Part shown: one piece after another, positions 12,701 through 22,888 of the stretch
How positions within the stretch are numbered: position 1 is the stretch's first letter
How the letters are laid out: each line of letters begins with the position of its first letter
Source: Favolaschia claudopus
Lineage: Eukaryota > Basidiomycota > Agaricomycetes > Agaricales > Mycenaceae
Assembly: GCA_037176885.1 (NCBI GenBank)
Contig: JAWWNJ010000013.1
Location: 1,488,001 to 1,552,000 of the forward strand
Length of the DNA: 64,000 nucleotides
Direction: 5' to 3'
Position numbers and translations under genes: made by a program
The notes under the pieces: generated by a model
Told to the model about the DNA's origin: nothing
Seen by the model: only the letters and a program-made list of their open reading frames with translations
The model's database searches: none

Positions 12701-12859
12701 CACCCCCAAGCCGCCAAGGGAGAGTCCTTTCTGTTCCAAAAGTTTCGGCCCACAGTTTGAAAGCAATAAGGAGCTGCGCTCGACTTCTGCGGCTCGTTCC
12801 TGCGCTAGTAGCTGCCTTTGTCGCGCAAAGAAATGGGATAGACGCCCTTCCGAAGTCAT
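9776..12859 (-). CDS. SF1B helicase, SMUBP2/IGHMBP2-like (UPF1 family)
   Basis: An RNA/DNA helicase of the UPF1-like group, related to IGHMBP2 and yeast Hcs1. Motifs in order: N-terminal FFARQRQLLAQERAAEVERS, LLLSNCGPKLLEQKGL, then Q motif LNDSQRDAVKFCL, Walker A GPPGTGKTHTL (split by the intron near 11880-11920), Ia VCGASNLSVDN, LATCHSAGGKQLRNHDFD, Walker B VVIIDEATQAVE, III GDPMQLPPTV, IV QYRMHSDICAFPS, V GTVDGMQGREKDAVIISLVR and VI NVAMTRAKRHLVVVGD. Between motif III and the TLETTLFDRLEKMYG block lies an insertion of about 70 residues rich in Lys, Ser and Glu. There is no R3H or zinc finger at the C-terminus, unlike animal IGHMBP2. Start at 12859 (MTSEGRLSHFF) matches family starts better than the upstream ATG at 12892. 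Confidence 0.9.
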
Positions 12860-13095
12860 GTTGCTCGACACGATGATGAAAGCGTAGTTCAAGTGAAGAC
12901 GATCACGTAACGTTCAATGGTTTCCTCTTCTGATCTGTGAGTCCAACTTGCGAAAGGGAGTGAATATTGCATATTCGATGGCGAGCTCACTTGTACAGTA
13001 AAATGAGGGTTGTATTACAGCTGTCAGTATCATAGAAAAGTATCGATTCCCTGAACTAGTCCGCAAAAATAAATAAACTCGTAAGCCGCACCGAT

Positions 13096-14709
13096 CTACA
13101 TCGCACCCCATTGACCTTGCTGCTGCTGCTGCTGAGGATAATAGGCCATATTGGCACCCGCAGCCCACGACTGAGGTTGTTGTTGCATCCCTCCGCCATA
13201 TTGCTGAAACGGCGGCTGAGGAGACGAACCCATGAACTGCGACCGGGGTGGGTACTGCGATTGGGGCTGGAATTGAGGCTGGGGCTGAGGACTGCCCGAC
13301 AAGTAGGGCTGGGGGCTTGGGGTCCCATACTGATTAGGATTGAGCAGCGTTGGTGTTATCGAAGGCCCGGGCGCCTGCTGATACCCATAGCCTTGTGGTC
13401 CTGGGCTACCTTGAGACATAGGCGCGCCTTGGAATAGCGGCTGCTGTGGTGCAAATGCCTGTGGTTGAGGATTATACAGCGGGGCAGCGGGAGGGCCACC
13501 ATTCATCATCGACTGCGAAGCAAACGGTGGTACACCGGAAGATAACGACGATCCAAATGGCATCTGCTGCTGCATTGGCGCCATGTATCCAGTCGTGGAC
13601 GGTAATAGTTGGGAAGTGGCAAATTGGGATTGATACCCATTAGCTGGCATACCTCCCATACCCATAAACGGCGGCATCTGCGGCTGATAGCCCGTGTTCA
13701 TGCTATTCATGCCCATTCGCTGTTGCTGAGCATACCCTGGCATGGGCGCTGGTGTCGCCTGTATTTGAAGGGGGAGGGTAGAGCTGGAGGACGGGGTTTG
13801 CAGAGAAATCAGATCGTTCCAGACACCCGCGGGCGCCGGCGGTTGCTGTTGCGGGGGTCGTTGCTGTTGTATTTGTGGAACAGCCTGAGGCTGTGACTGC
13901 AGCGCTGCTGGCTGAGAAAGAGTTCTCGGCGGCGGAGCTTTGGTCTCCGGAATAGTGGTGTTGGCGCGGACGGGAGGTTTCGAAGAGGAAGGTGTAGCAT
14001 TACTGGTCGAAGATGGAGGCGGGTTGGGGGACATCGATGCAGCAGAACGAGAAGGGCCTAATTTCGAGGCAACAAGAGCCGAGCGATCGACGAAGCTTTT
14101 GTACTCGTATTTGGCTAAGGCTCATTAGGATATCTCTCTAAGACCGCGCTGAGGACGCTCACATCGAATGAACTGTTCCATTTCGCTGTCTCGTTCCCCA
14201 TCCATCAAGTTGGGAGGCGGAGGGTGTCGTGCTTCGTTTGGATTGTGGAACTGATTCGACTTGATGTTTCCGTTATTCTTCATATTCTGTGCGGGGGATT
14301 GGAAACAGGGGACAAAGTAGGTGACGAGCATACTTCTGTCTGCTCTCTTGTCCATGCATCCATCGTGAGACTCTTGCTAGAACGAAATGAGAGAAGAGTC
14401 GAGGAAAGTCGTCCAAACCTACACTTTAGAGACGTGCGTCCCAATCTTGCGATGCACACTGGCGCAACTTACGCTACGACCGATTAGGCGGCATTCGTTA
14501 TTGAGGAAACCATGGTCTACCAGATGAAAATTCCAAGATTATGTGCCGCCCATCGAGGGTTCTTGACCTTGCAATCAGCGCAAACATCTGGGACAACTGA
14601 TTATTGGTTGACCGCGTCACAGACAGCATTTCTTGCCGTTTCCTGGAAGCGATACGAGGTCAAGGAGTATCTTTTGGTTGCGCTCAGCAGTAATTTTGTT
14701 GACAGACAT
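13096..14709 (-). CDS. ArfGAP domain protein (SMAP/AGE2-like) with Gln/Pro-rich tail
   Basis: A GTPase-activating protein for ARF GTPases, controlling coat assembly in Golgi and endosomal traffic. The zinc finger is complete after splicing: CADC in DVCADCKVKNPRWAAHNLG, then CVSC in IFICVSCASVHRKIGTHVSK. This fixes the acceptor at ggtcgtag near 14480; another acceptor would lose two residues. The catalytic Arg is the R of SVHRKIG. The domain continues with KSLTMDAWTREQ, NMKNNGNIKSNQFHNPNEAR and MEQFIRCKYEYKSF. The remaining roughly 300 residues, from about 14034, are low-complexity: Pro/Gln/Ser-rich with WNDLISLQ, which resembles a clathrin or adaptor motif, and a terminal Gln run. The start at 14709 gives MSVNKITAERNQKILLDLV, the normal lead-in to the finger. 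Confidence 0.9.
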
Positions 14710-15893
14710 TGGAGAGGAAGCGGGACAAGTATAATGAGCGTACAAGGGAGAGTCTCTCGCCGCGTCACTCCTCGTCACACGCCGCGGCCAGTGTGCGTCA
14801 CACAGTGGACTTTGCTCGTCAACCACAATCATCGAATACACCGTTGTCCCGGTGGTCTACAGCAGCGAGACGAGCGTTGGATGCTTAAACAAGCATACAA
14901 TTCTTGGCCCGAACACCAGCTAACGAAGGTCCATGATGCCGCGGCGGTGCAAGCAAGCCATCTATGTTTTTTCGACTGATTTCCATTCACATCGTCAAAA
15001 CGTATATTAGAGTTACCAGAGAATCACCCACGCCGGACAAACTGGTACTCGGCGGCGGTAGTGTACAGGCGACCGGAGATCCGCCCAAATGTCATGAAAA
15101 ACTCACTCTCTTCCTCGGTTCCCAGCGAACGGCTCTTCCAATTAGAACATCGGGGTTTCGTATACTCAATTTATACGCCGTCTGCTCAGAGCTTCCACTT
15201 AACATGCTTGACGGTGGTCAAAGACCGGGGCCAGATTTCAACGGCCCTCAAATTCGCGCGCGCCACCACATGGTCAATCATTTGTTGTTGAAGCACATCT
15301 GGCGTCGAGAAACCTGACGGCAGTAGCGCTTGACACCAAATGTTCACACCGCAGGATCTGTCAACACCGTGAATACGCCTGGTCGCAACGGAATATGACG
15401 TGGTCTTCACCAACCTCCGGTCGTTCGTGCACCTCGCGAGCTGCGAGCAGCGGAAATGAGTGCCTCGTAGGCAGATAGTAATGGGTGTAGCCGAAGAATT
15501 CAACCTCGCGTTTGTCCTCGAGTCTCGGTCCATCCAAAAAGAACAGCAGTAAGCTCCACACAACGCCTTCGATTTTTGCTGATGCATTTCACAGGGTGGG
15601 ACGGGCTGCTGTCTTTTTCCCAGACACATAATGTTTTGTCCCAGATTCCTCGCTGCAGCTGCAGATCACCAGTCTAGAACCCCGCCGACGATTACTGCCC
15701 CGTATTTTCATGAATCTCTACGTTGCTTCGTCCGAACTTTGCGTGTCGAGCAGAGCAACGCGGCGCCCCCCGTCTTCCACTCTTCTTGAGGCTATTTTAA
15801 TCAGTTGCACGCAGCATCCGGTGTCCGGCAGAATAAGAAGCAGTTGTGTGCTGTTTCGTTTCACGTTCTTTGCTCGCCCACAAACAATCCACA
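14710..15893. other. Intergenic region holding a gene relic
   Basis: About 1.2 kb between the ArfGAP and the MFS gene. A minus-strand relic at 15186-15561 is described separately. I see nothing else; the last roughly 200 bp are likely the MFS promoter. Confidence 0.5.
15186..15561 (-). pseudogene. Frameshifted 3' fragment of an unidentified gene
   Basis: Two adjacent stretches read like real protein but lie in different frames. The first (15561 to about 15365) reads FFLDGPRLEDKREVEFFGY, THYYLPTRHSFPLL and GEDHVIFRCDQA and then hits a stop. The second (about 15360 to 15186) reads GVNIWCQALLPSGFSTPDVL, MIDHVVARANLRAVEIWPRS and ends LTTVKHVKWKL. The gap between them is too small for an intron, so a one-base indel is the simplest reading. 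No start codon or upstream exons are evident. I do not recognise the family. Confidence 0.4.
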
Positions 15894-18052
15894 ATGTCTT
15901 CAACGGAGCACTCAGGGAGCTCGACGGCAACTGAACAGGAGAAACAACATCTACCAGCAAGGACTGATTCCTCCGCCGTCACTTTCCCAGAAGGTGGTAC
16001 TGCTGGCTGGTTGACAGTTCTCGGATCGTTGAGCAAAATGTTTTTGTTTTGTTTCGTCGCTTGACTCCATTGTTTCCAGTGCACTCATCCTGTTCTCGAC
16101 ATTTGGCGTATCGTTGTCCTTTGGGGTATTGGAAGATCATTATACTGTCTGCGGTTTTTCTTTGTTCAGAACATATCGCTTAGCGCGGTCTAGCGAATTT
16201 TCCTCAATCACAACTCCGCCTCAGAGGTTAGCTGGATCGGTTCCATGCAACTGTTCCTTGACTTCGGGTAAGCTTGCTTGTTATCATTCTATGATTCACT
16301 CCACCGATTTCAAGTCCCCAGCCTCGGTCTTCCCGCTGGTATGTACTTTGCAATGAACGAATTCCCAGGCTAATTTCCGCCTTGGATCTAACAGGGAAAT
16401 TATTTGACGACGGCCACTTTCGTCTGCTCATGATCACTGGCACAGTGATCTTTCTTTTCTCGTACGTCAATCCCACCTCGGAGAGAGTCTATCACACGAC
16501 CCACTCGCTGCAGCTTCTTCATGCTTTCGATATGTCAAGCCAACCACTACTATCAAGTATTCCTGTCTCAAGGAGTTGGTATGGGCATCGGGATGGGCTT
16601 GGTAGGTTGTTGATGTCTTTGAAGGACGATATCGACTGAGTCTGATTTTCGAAGTTATTCGTGCCAGCGGTTTCATTGCCGTCGCATTACTTCAAGGCTA
16701 AGCGGTCTTTGGTGATGGGCATGGCCTTCGCAGGTCGACTTGCATTCGATGTTCTGCTTCTTTAATTAACCTTTCATGCGTCTTGTTCTAGGGTCCGCTC
16801 TGGGTGGGGTCGTGTTCCCGATCATTTTAAACCACCTCATCAACGGTCCAGTCGGCTTTCACTGGGGTATTAGGTATTGTCGTGCTAACAGTTTGTTTCT
16901 GTGCCCTCTGACCGTGCTGTGGCGCAGGACTGTGGCCTTTATTACGACGATACTGCTCATCATCGGCAATCTCCTCACTAAGCCTCGATTGCCAACAAGG
17001 AAACAGAGGGCGCCGGAAGACAACGCCGTGCTGAAGTTGATATTGAAGGATTTCCCGTACTGGTTGAGCGTGTTGGGGTGTGTCCTTTGTAACCTGCACA
17101 TCCGAATGACGCCTCCTGATGCCACTCCACAGCGCTTTTCTGGTGCTCTGGGGTCTTTTCTTTCCTTGTAATGCACACTCGTTACACTCGTCACTACCTC
17201 TCACCTGTGATTCCAGATTTTTATCTCCAGCTGTACGCGGTGTTGCACGGGATTGACAAGAACGTAGCATTCTACACGGTGGGTTCCCTGCAGTGCTCTT
17301 TGGCTGTAGCGCGGCTCATTCAGATCCACAGATCACTGTTCTGAATGCGGCGACTGTGGTGGGACGACTAGTTCCCAATCTGTTGGCCGATATGTATGGT
17401 CCACTGAATGGTAAGTTGTCCAAAATCTCCATCAGCTTCATTCATGCCTTCATTGACCCGTCTGTCCAGTGGCCATCCCAATGACCACGGTGTCCGGCTG
17501 CCTTGTTTTCGCGATGCTGAATCTCAACAACGTAACGAGTTTATTCGTTTTCTCCGCCTTCTACGGTTGTCAGTCTGTCGGTTTTATTCGCCCGTTCTGT
17601 CACTCATAATCGAATCGCAGTTTTTTCCGGAGCATGTAGGTTACTTCTGTATTCGCTTGGTCTTCTACCTAACCTTTGTCGTAAACGCAGTTATGTCGCT
17701 CCTCACGTCTATCATGTCTTCTTTCGCATTCACGGTTAACGAAATTGGGTATGTGGTGCTCATTCTTTGCGTACGCGAGGGTCTCTATCCAATCCTCTAG
17801 CTCCCGAATCGGCATAGCCATGTTCATCCTCTCCATACCCTTGCTCACCGGCGCACCTTTACAAGGCGCCCTTCTGCATCCGCCGGAGTATACCTGGTGG
17901 CGTGGCGTTTTATTTTCCGGGGTGCGTTTGTCGCTGTGCCATATCAACACTCTTCTCAATCTCGCAAGCAGGTGGTACAGCTTACCGGGGTCGTGCTCAT
18001 GATTCTCTCTCGGGCAATGGTCGCACACAGGAAGGGAACATGGCGAGTATGA
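15894..18052 (+). CDS. MFS transporter, monocarboxylate-porter (MCT/SLC16-like) type
   Basis: A twelve-helix plasma-membrane carrier of the fungal monocarboxylate-porter type. After an N-terminal cytosolic tail of about 40 residues (MSSTEHSGSSTATEQEK), helix 1 starts at GWLTVLGSALILFSTFGVSL. Other blocks are VSWIGSMQLFLDFG, LGLPAGKLFDDGHFRLLM, YYQVFLSQGVGMGIGMGLLF, SHYFKAKRSLVMGMAFAGSA, GGVVFPIILNHLI, NAATVVGRLVPNLLADMYGP, and GIAMFILSIPLLTGAPLQGA. At least a dozen introns are needed. A seeming frameshift near 16235 disappears when the acceptor at 16191 (cggtctag) is used, giving RIFLNHNSASEVSWIG; a 17-bp exon supplies LGLPA. The spliced frame is open to TGA at 18050, so it looks functional. 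Substrate is unknown. Confidence 0.85.
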
Positions 18053-18269
18053 TTCAATGGACCGAACAGTCAAACTCGCTCGAGTTGATGGCAAGTTGCT
18101 GAATCATCCAGCTCCCTTGGGCATAGAACAACTCCTTGTCGAAGTAATTACTGCATTTTGTACACTACCAAGTATCATTTGAACCCCGAATTCCCGCGTT
18201 TGGCCCTTCCTCGTCATTTTAATATTAATTGGCTCGTCACGTGTGCCCTAGCACATTTTGTCTTTTACC

Positions 18270-18917
18270 ATGTCGTTCGCTGCAGAAATAAAGGAAGAGC
18301 CCACACCTCTTCAACTCTATGCTTCATATCCCTTTTCGTCGGACGAAGAATACCAGGTACTACCTGTGATTCTCTTGGACCTCAGCCAATGGATCTGACA
18401 GCGAGCTGAAGAACGGCCTTCAAAGTATTCTTGCAGGCGGTGCCTTGGACAATGATCCCTCTGAAGACATAAAGGAAGAAATTCTTCGACGCACACGCGT
18501 GTTCTACTTCAACCGGTGAGCGGGTCCGCCGCTCCCGGAGGGACTCCAGTTGAAGTCAGCGTTGTTCGACACTGGTAGCGTTACTGGACACGCAATTACT
18601 ATGGAGGAGGCGCGCGAATTCGAGCATACGCAGAAGGAGGCTGGTGTAGATGTGTCCAGCCACTCGTCTACATCCAATTCAGACTCTGCTACGGCTGTTC
18701 TGTCCTTCGCGAAACTTCAGGCCCTCATTGAGGCGGGAAAAGAAGATCAGATTCCTAATAACAAACTAATTCCCGACATATTGAATGTGCGCTTACCCTT
18801 GCTTTGTCTCAAGAGCGCTGATCTTACGATTTGTAGGAGGATGTACCCAGTGCGTCTGCAGCACCAGTGCGCAAGAAGCCTTGGGAGATATCTACTGAGG
18901 ACGCTCAAGCTCCTTGA
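18270..18917 (+). CDS. KPWE-motif protein, PEX39-like
   Basis: Four exons (18270-18356, 18406-18515, 18579-18786, 18837-18917) splice in phase to 161 residues. The N-terminus is acidic (MSFAAEIKEEPTPLQLYASY, SSDEEYQ) and followed by a short helical part (GLQSILAGGALDNDPSEDIK, EEILRRTRVFYFNR). The C-terminal half has SFAKLQALIEAGKEDQIPNN, KLIPDILN and then APVRKKPWEISTED, with K-P-W-E at residues 149-152. The pair 'short helix, IPNN..IPDIL, then RKKPWE' is the pattern of the small proteins described as PEX39 (yeast Yjr012c-like), which share the KPWE motif with PEX13 and act with PEX7 in peroxisomal import. The assignment rests on the motif; the acidic N-terminal extension is longer than in yeast. 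Confidence 0.65.
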
Positions 18918-19833
18918 CAATCAGTGGACTAACAAAATAAACTGTACCACCATTACCCCAATTCTATCTGCTTAATGCAAGGCAGTTGTATGCCTAGAAC
19001 TACACCTGGAACTACCTGGACAGAAGGCACTCCCCACGGTGAATTAGCCGTGGTCCTCACTCGTGAATTTTAAGAAATCTCAGGCAGCGGCACAGATCTG
19101 CTACGTTTTTGTCTCCGTCATGTCCGTCTGCCAACTCGGCCATTGTTACCGGGCATGAAATCCAAGCCGGCTTTGAGCGCTTTCCCAGAGCTTTCAACTC
19201 ATAAGTAGATGCCAACATTTGGTGACCTGTGAACGTCTCCATTTGCAAGCAAACTCCGTAGTCAACTACTCCTCATATCGTCTCCAAGCAATATTGACGG
19301 AGAACCTACGCGCTGAAAATAGTTTGCGGATGTTGCAGCCTTACCAGTGAGTACTCACACGTATCCTCTGCTTTTCTGCCTTGCGGTCTCGCACGAAGTG
19401 GTTACATTTCTATTCTACGGCAAGAATTTTGGAAACCGCTGTACGCGGTGCTGCCGGCAGAATCACACGGTGATTTTCCGAGACCCGTATACTGTAATCG
19501 CAATGTTGTCTACTGTACTGCGGATGTATTTCTCGTTGGTAGCTGACGCGACGCGACGCGCAGACGTTCGGCGGTCATAGCATCATCATCAGTTTCACCT
19601 TCTAGCTTTACCACGAAATTTCTTCCGGGCCACCATCACTGTCATGAGCACTCTTCCTTCGTCGCTCACCACCAGGCTCTCGCAACCGTGACCAGGCCTC
19701 CGGTGCCTGTTGGGCTCTGATTGAACCACCGACATCCCTGCTTTCGTAGAACTTCATCTCTGGAAATCTGTGGCCGCGGCATCACTATAACTACTGACTG
19801 TAGTGGCTCCTCGAGTTAGGAGCTTCAGCGTCA
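18918..19833. other. Intergenic region, no supported gene
   Basis: About 900 bp. A minus-strand frame at 19057-19248 reads ETFTGHQMLASTYELKALGK but lacks partners or a domain. A short GACGC run lies at about 19546-19562. The last 200 bp should contain the promoter of the zinc-cluster gene. Confidence 0.4.
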
Positions 19834-22597
19834 ATGACTAAAGGATCTATGACTGCAAGGACTCGTGGACCGTATGCTACACAAGCATGCATCGTGTGCC
19901 GCGCGAAGTGGGTACGTGCATTCGCGCGGTGTTTACATTGCTGAGCAACGACAACAGGAAGTCGAAATGTGACGGCGTGCAGCCAGAATGTGGACCTTGT
20001 GTCGCCTCCGGGCGAAGCGATGAAGTACGTGTTGAGACTGTTTCTGCCCTCCTGAAATTTAAGTTTTTATACAGTGTGCTTGGGGGCGCGACAAGAAATC
20101 TCGAGTCTCTCGGGTCGAGTCCTATGCAAATCTACGCAAGCGCGCCGACTCCCTACATGCCCGTGTCCTTCTACTTCAAAGTCTGCTGGAGAAATGCACC
20201 TGCCAGGACGTTTCTTACCATCTACAAACACGAGCTCCGTCCGAACAATCAAGCGCGATGGGGGAAGGGTATGATTCTGAAGATTCGGATACGGAGTCGG
20301 AGGAGTTCAATTCCGACCAAGAGATCACTCAAGAGCTCACAGTTCCCGCTCAGCGTTTAAAGGTACATAACTGGAGCACCTCTGAATGATTGTTCTCACT
20401 AATCTGCATAGCTGGACGATCGAAGTGGCGGTCTTCTTCACCAAGGCATCACAGCGCCCAACATCGTTAGTTTCGGCAACAGACTACTCAATGAAGTACC
20501 TCAGAACGCAGAAATCCACAATTCAAACGCCACCTATGAACTGCAATTGGACGTAGCCGATATCTTCAATCCCGAGATCGACTGGTCAAGGTACCTGCCA
20601 CCTGAGGTCCCTATGTTTCGACGACAACACGATAAGTCCGTCATGGCTTAGCAATCTTCGCAATGCCGGATGTTAATGTTATCGTTCAGGATCCTTGACT
20701 TATCCTTCAAGTTTTTTACCCCCTTCATGTGTCGCGTAGTGCCTTCGCTTTTCCTACGAGACATGTACCGCGCATTACGTGTCCCCAGGTCGGAGGAGCC
20801 TCCCAGAACGCCCCATTACTCGCCAATGTTACATAACGCTTTGCTGGCTTTATGTGCTGTTTTCTCGGATGAACCACATTTGAGAGACCCCAGAACTCGA
20901 CAGCACTTTGTTTTGGCCGCTCAAGCGCGAATGTTTGAGGAGATAAAGCGGCCGAATCTCAGCATCGTCCTCGCTCTTGAGTTTATTGGTTCCTTCTACG
21001 CCGCCGACAAGGACGACCAGATTCAGGCGGAACTCTTTTTCGGTGCGTGGATGATGAGTTCGAACCAGTTCTGGCTCTCATGAATTGTAGGAATGAGTAT
21101 CAGGATGAGCATGACACGTCAGTTTCCCTCCTCCGCGCTGTAACCTTCATTCGTTGATACGGTTCTGTAGTTGGCCTTGGACTCGACTCGACGCCTTGGG
21201 TCAAAGCTGGCTTGATAACTCACGACGAAATGGTCGGGAGGAATTGCGCTCATTGGAACATCTTCTCACTCGTATCTGGTTTCACCTTCTTGATCATTAG
21301 ACGCTGACTGGTATTTCAGGACGTTTGCTGGGCTCTTTTATTCGGGCGGGAGTTCGGTGGTCCTCCTCATCGGGATACTCCAATGCCATTCGTAGATGAA
21401 GAATTGGATCAGGAACCGTGGTACCACGCCCCAGCGAACATACCTCCGCAGCCGAATTACTACACCCTCACCTTCAACAAGACCTCGGCTCTATTCATGA
21501 TAGCACGCCAGATTACTGACATAGTGTGCGTTTGTTGTTTGACGCCTCCTCCGGGTTCCAGACTAAGTTGATGTTAGAAACGGCCTGCGTCCCTCAGGTC
21601 GTTCAGACTGCGCGCAAACCGAGAAGCAGGTCGCCAAAATCGAGTGCGTTCTCGTGAGTTTGTGCTAATAGAATCTGATCTGACGACCTATGCAGCTTGG
21701 AGCTCAGCAATTGGCGAAATCAGCTGCCGCTCCAGCTGGACATCACGTCTGCCAACCAATCTCAATCTACGCCGCAGCGGCTCATGTTGCACCTTGCGTA
21801 TTGGTGGTGTTGTATCATTTTACACAGACCCTTCTTTTGTCGCCCCAAGTCCTCGCCGGGTGCGTTCATTGACCACGTCAAGGTATAATCGTCGCGCGTG
21901 TCCCCAGCATCAAATTTACCTTACTTTCTGTTAGCTCTGCGTCAAGGCGGCGGAGAAAATCCTCGATTTGGTCCAGACGTGGTCGTCGTTGTACAATCTG
22001 CGCCATTCGTCACTCACACTGCAGCAAGTCATCTTCAGCGCCGGGACAATATTTTTGTTGCGTGCGCTGCAGGCGTCCGCCGGCCCATCCATTTCGCATG
22101 ATGTGTTGGACAGAGCACTTGCGCAGACCGAGATGTGCATCGAATATATGCATGAAATGGGTCAAACGTGGGAATCCGCTATACGGACTGCCAACCTCCT
22201 TCATTGGATATTGAATGATAAGCTTCGACCAGTGGTCAGCCGACGACTTGCGCAAACCAAGGAGCAGAATGTCCTTGGAGGGAGGACGCCTTCGCAGGTA
22301 GAATCGCAACGTGGTTCTATGCCGCTGATCCCTACGCCGCCCCCGGCCATGCCCTCGTACACCTCTCCGTTGAATCAGCGGCCTAGTCCCATCGCGAACG
22401 AAATTCGCGACTTTTTCACGGAGTTGCAAGACGCTCGCACCTCGTCCGATCCTGACGCCTCGTATGGAGAGAGTCTAATGGCGTTTCCGGGCCTGGATAT
22501 GGATAGATTCCTTCTTCCCAATTATCTCGGCGCTTGGGAACACCAGGACTTCTCCCAACATACACCGGCAGCAGCTTCGTTTCGGGATGATATATGA
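19834..22597 (+). CDS. Zn2Cys6 transcription factor with fungal-specific TF domain
   Basis: A nuclear regulator of the Gal4-type class. The binuclear zinc cluster is at the N-terminus, residues about 17-45: C-IVC-RAKKSK-C-DGVQPE-C-GP-C-VASGRSDE-C, assembled over two introns (donor within RAK, donor after SDE). A basic linker and a short coiled segment follow (ANLRKRADSLHARVLLLQSL). The middle homology domain (Fungal_trans) runs from ILDLSFKFFTPFMCRVVPS through MSIRMSMTLGLGLDSTPW, VCWALLFGREFGGPPHRDTP and MPFVDEELDQEPW. The C-terminal region has LAYWWCCIILHRPFFCRP and an acidic/Pro-rich tail (LIPTPPPAMPSYTSPLNQRP, then LMAFPGLDMDRFLLPNYLG). Start at 19834 (MTKGSMTARTRGPYATQ). It is convergent with CYP51, 291 bp apart. 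Target genes are not known. Confidence 0.88.
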
Positions 22598-22888
22598 TTG
22601 GATTCATTCATACTCGATGCTGAAAGGCGGTGAATATCGGGTTATAGACTGAGCATTGCGGCCGAAGTCCTGGACGAAGTCGATATGGTCAGGCCCCTTT
22701 CCTCATACTTCATACTTTACGTCAGGACTACCTACATTAACACCAGTTTTTTTTTTGCAAACATCACTCTGGTCCTCTACTGGCGAAAAATAATTCAAAT
22801 TGGCGCCATTCTAACGAAGTTCGTGAATGTTTGGATCCTCCGCCATTCACGCCACAGAATCCTTTCAAATTGATTTCCCACCTCTCTC

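Noticed and set aside
16190..16262. Apparent frameshift in the MFS transporter
   Set aside because: Moving the intron acceptor to 16191 gives the conserved VSWIGSMQLFLDFG in frame, so the gene is intact.
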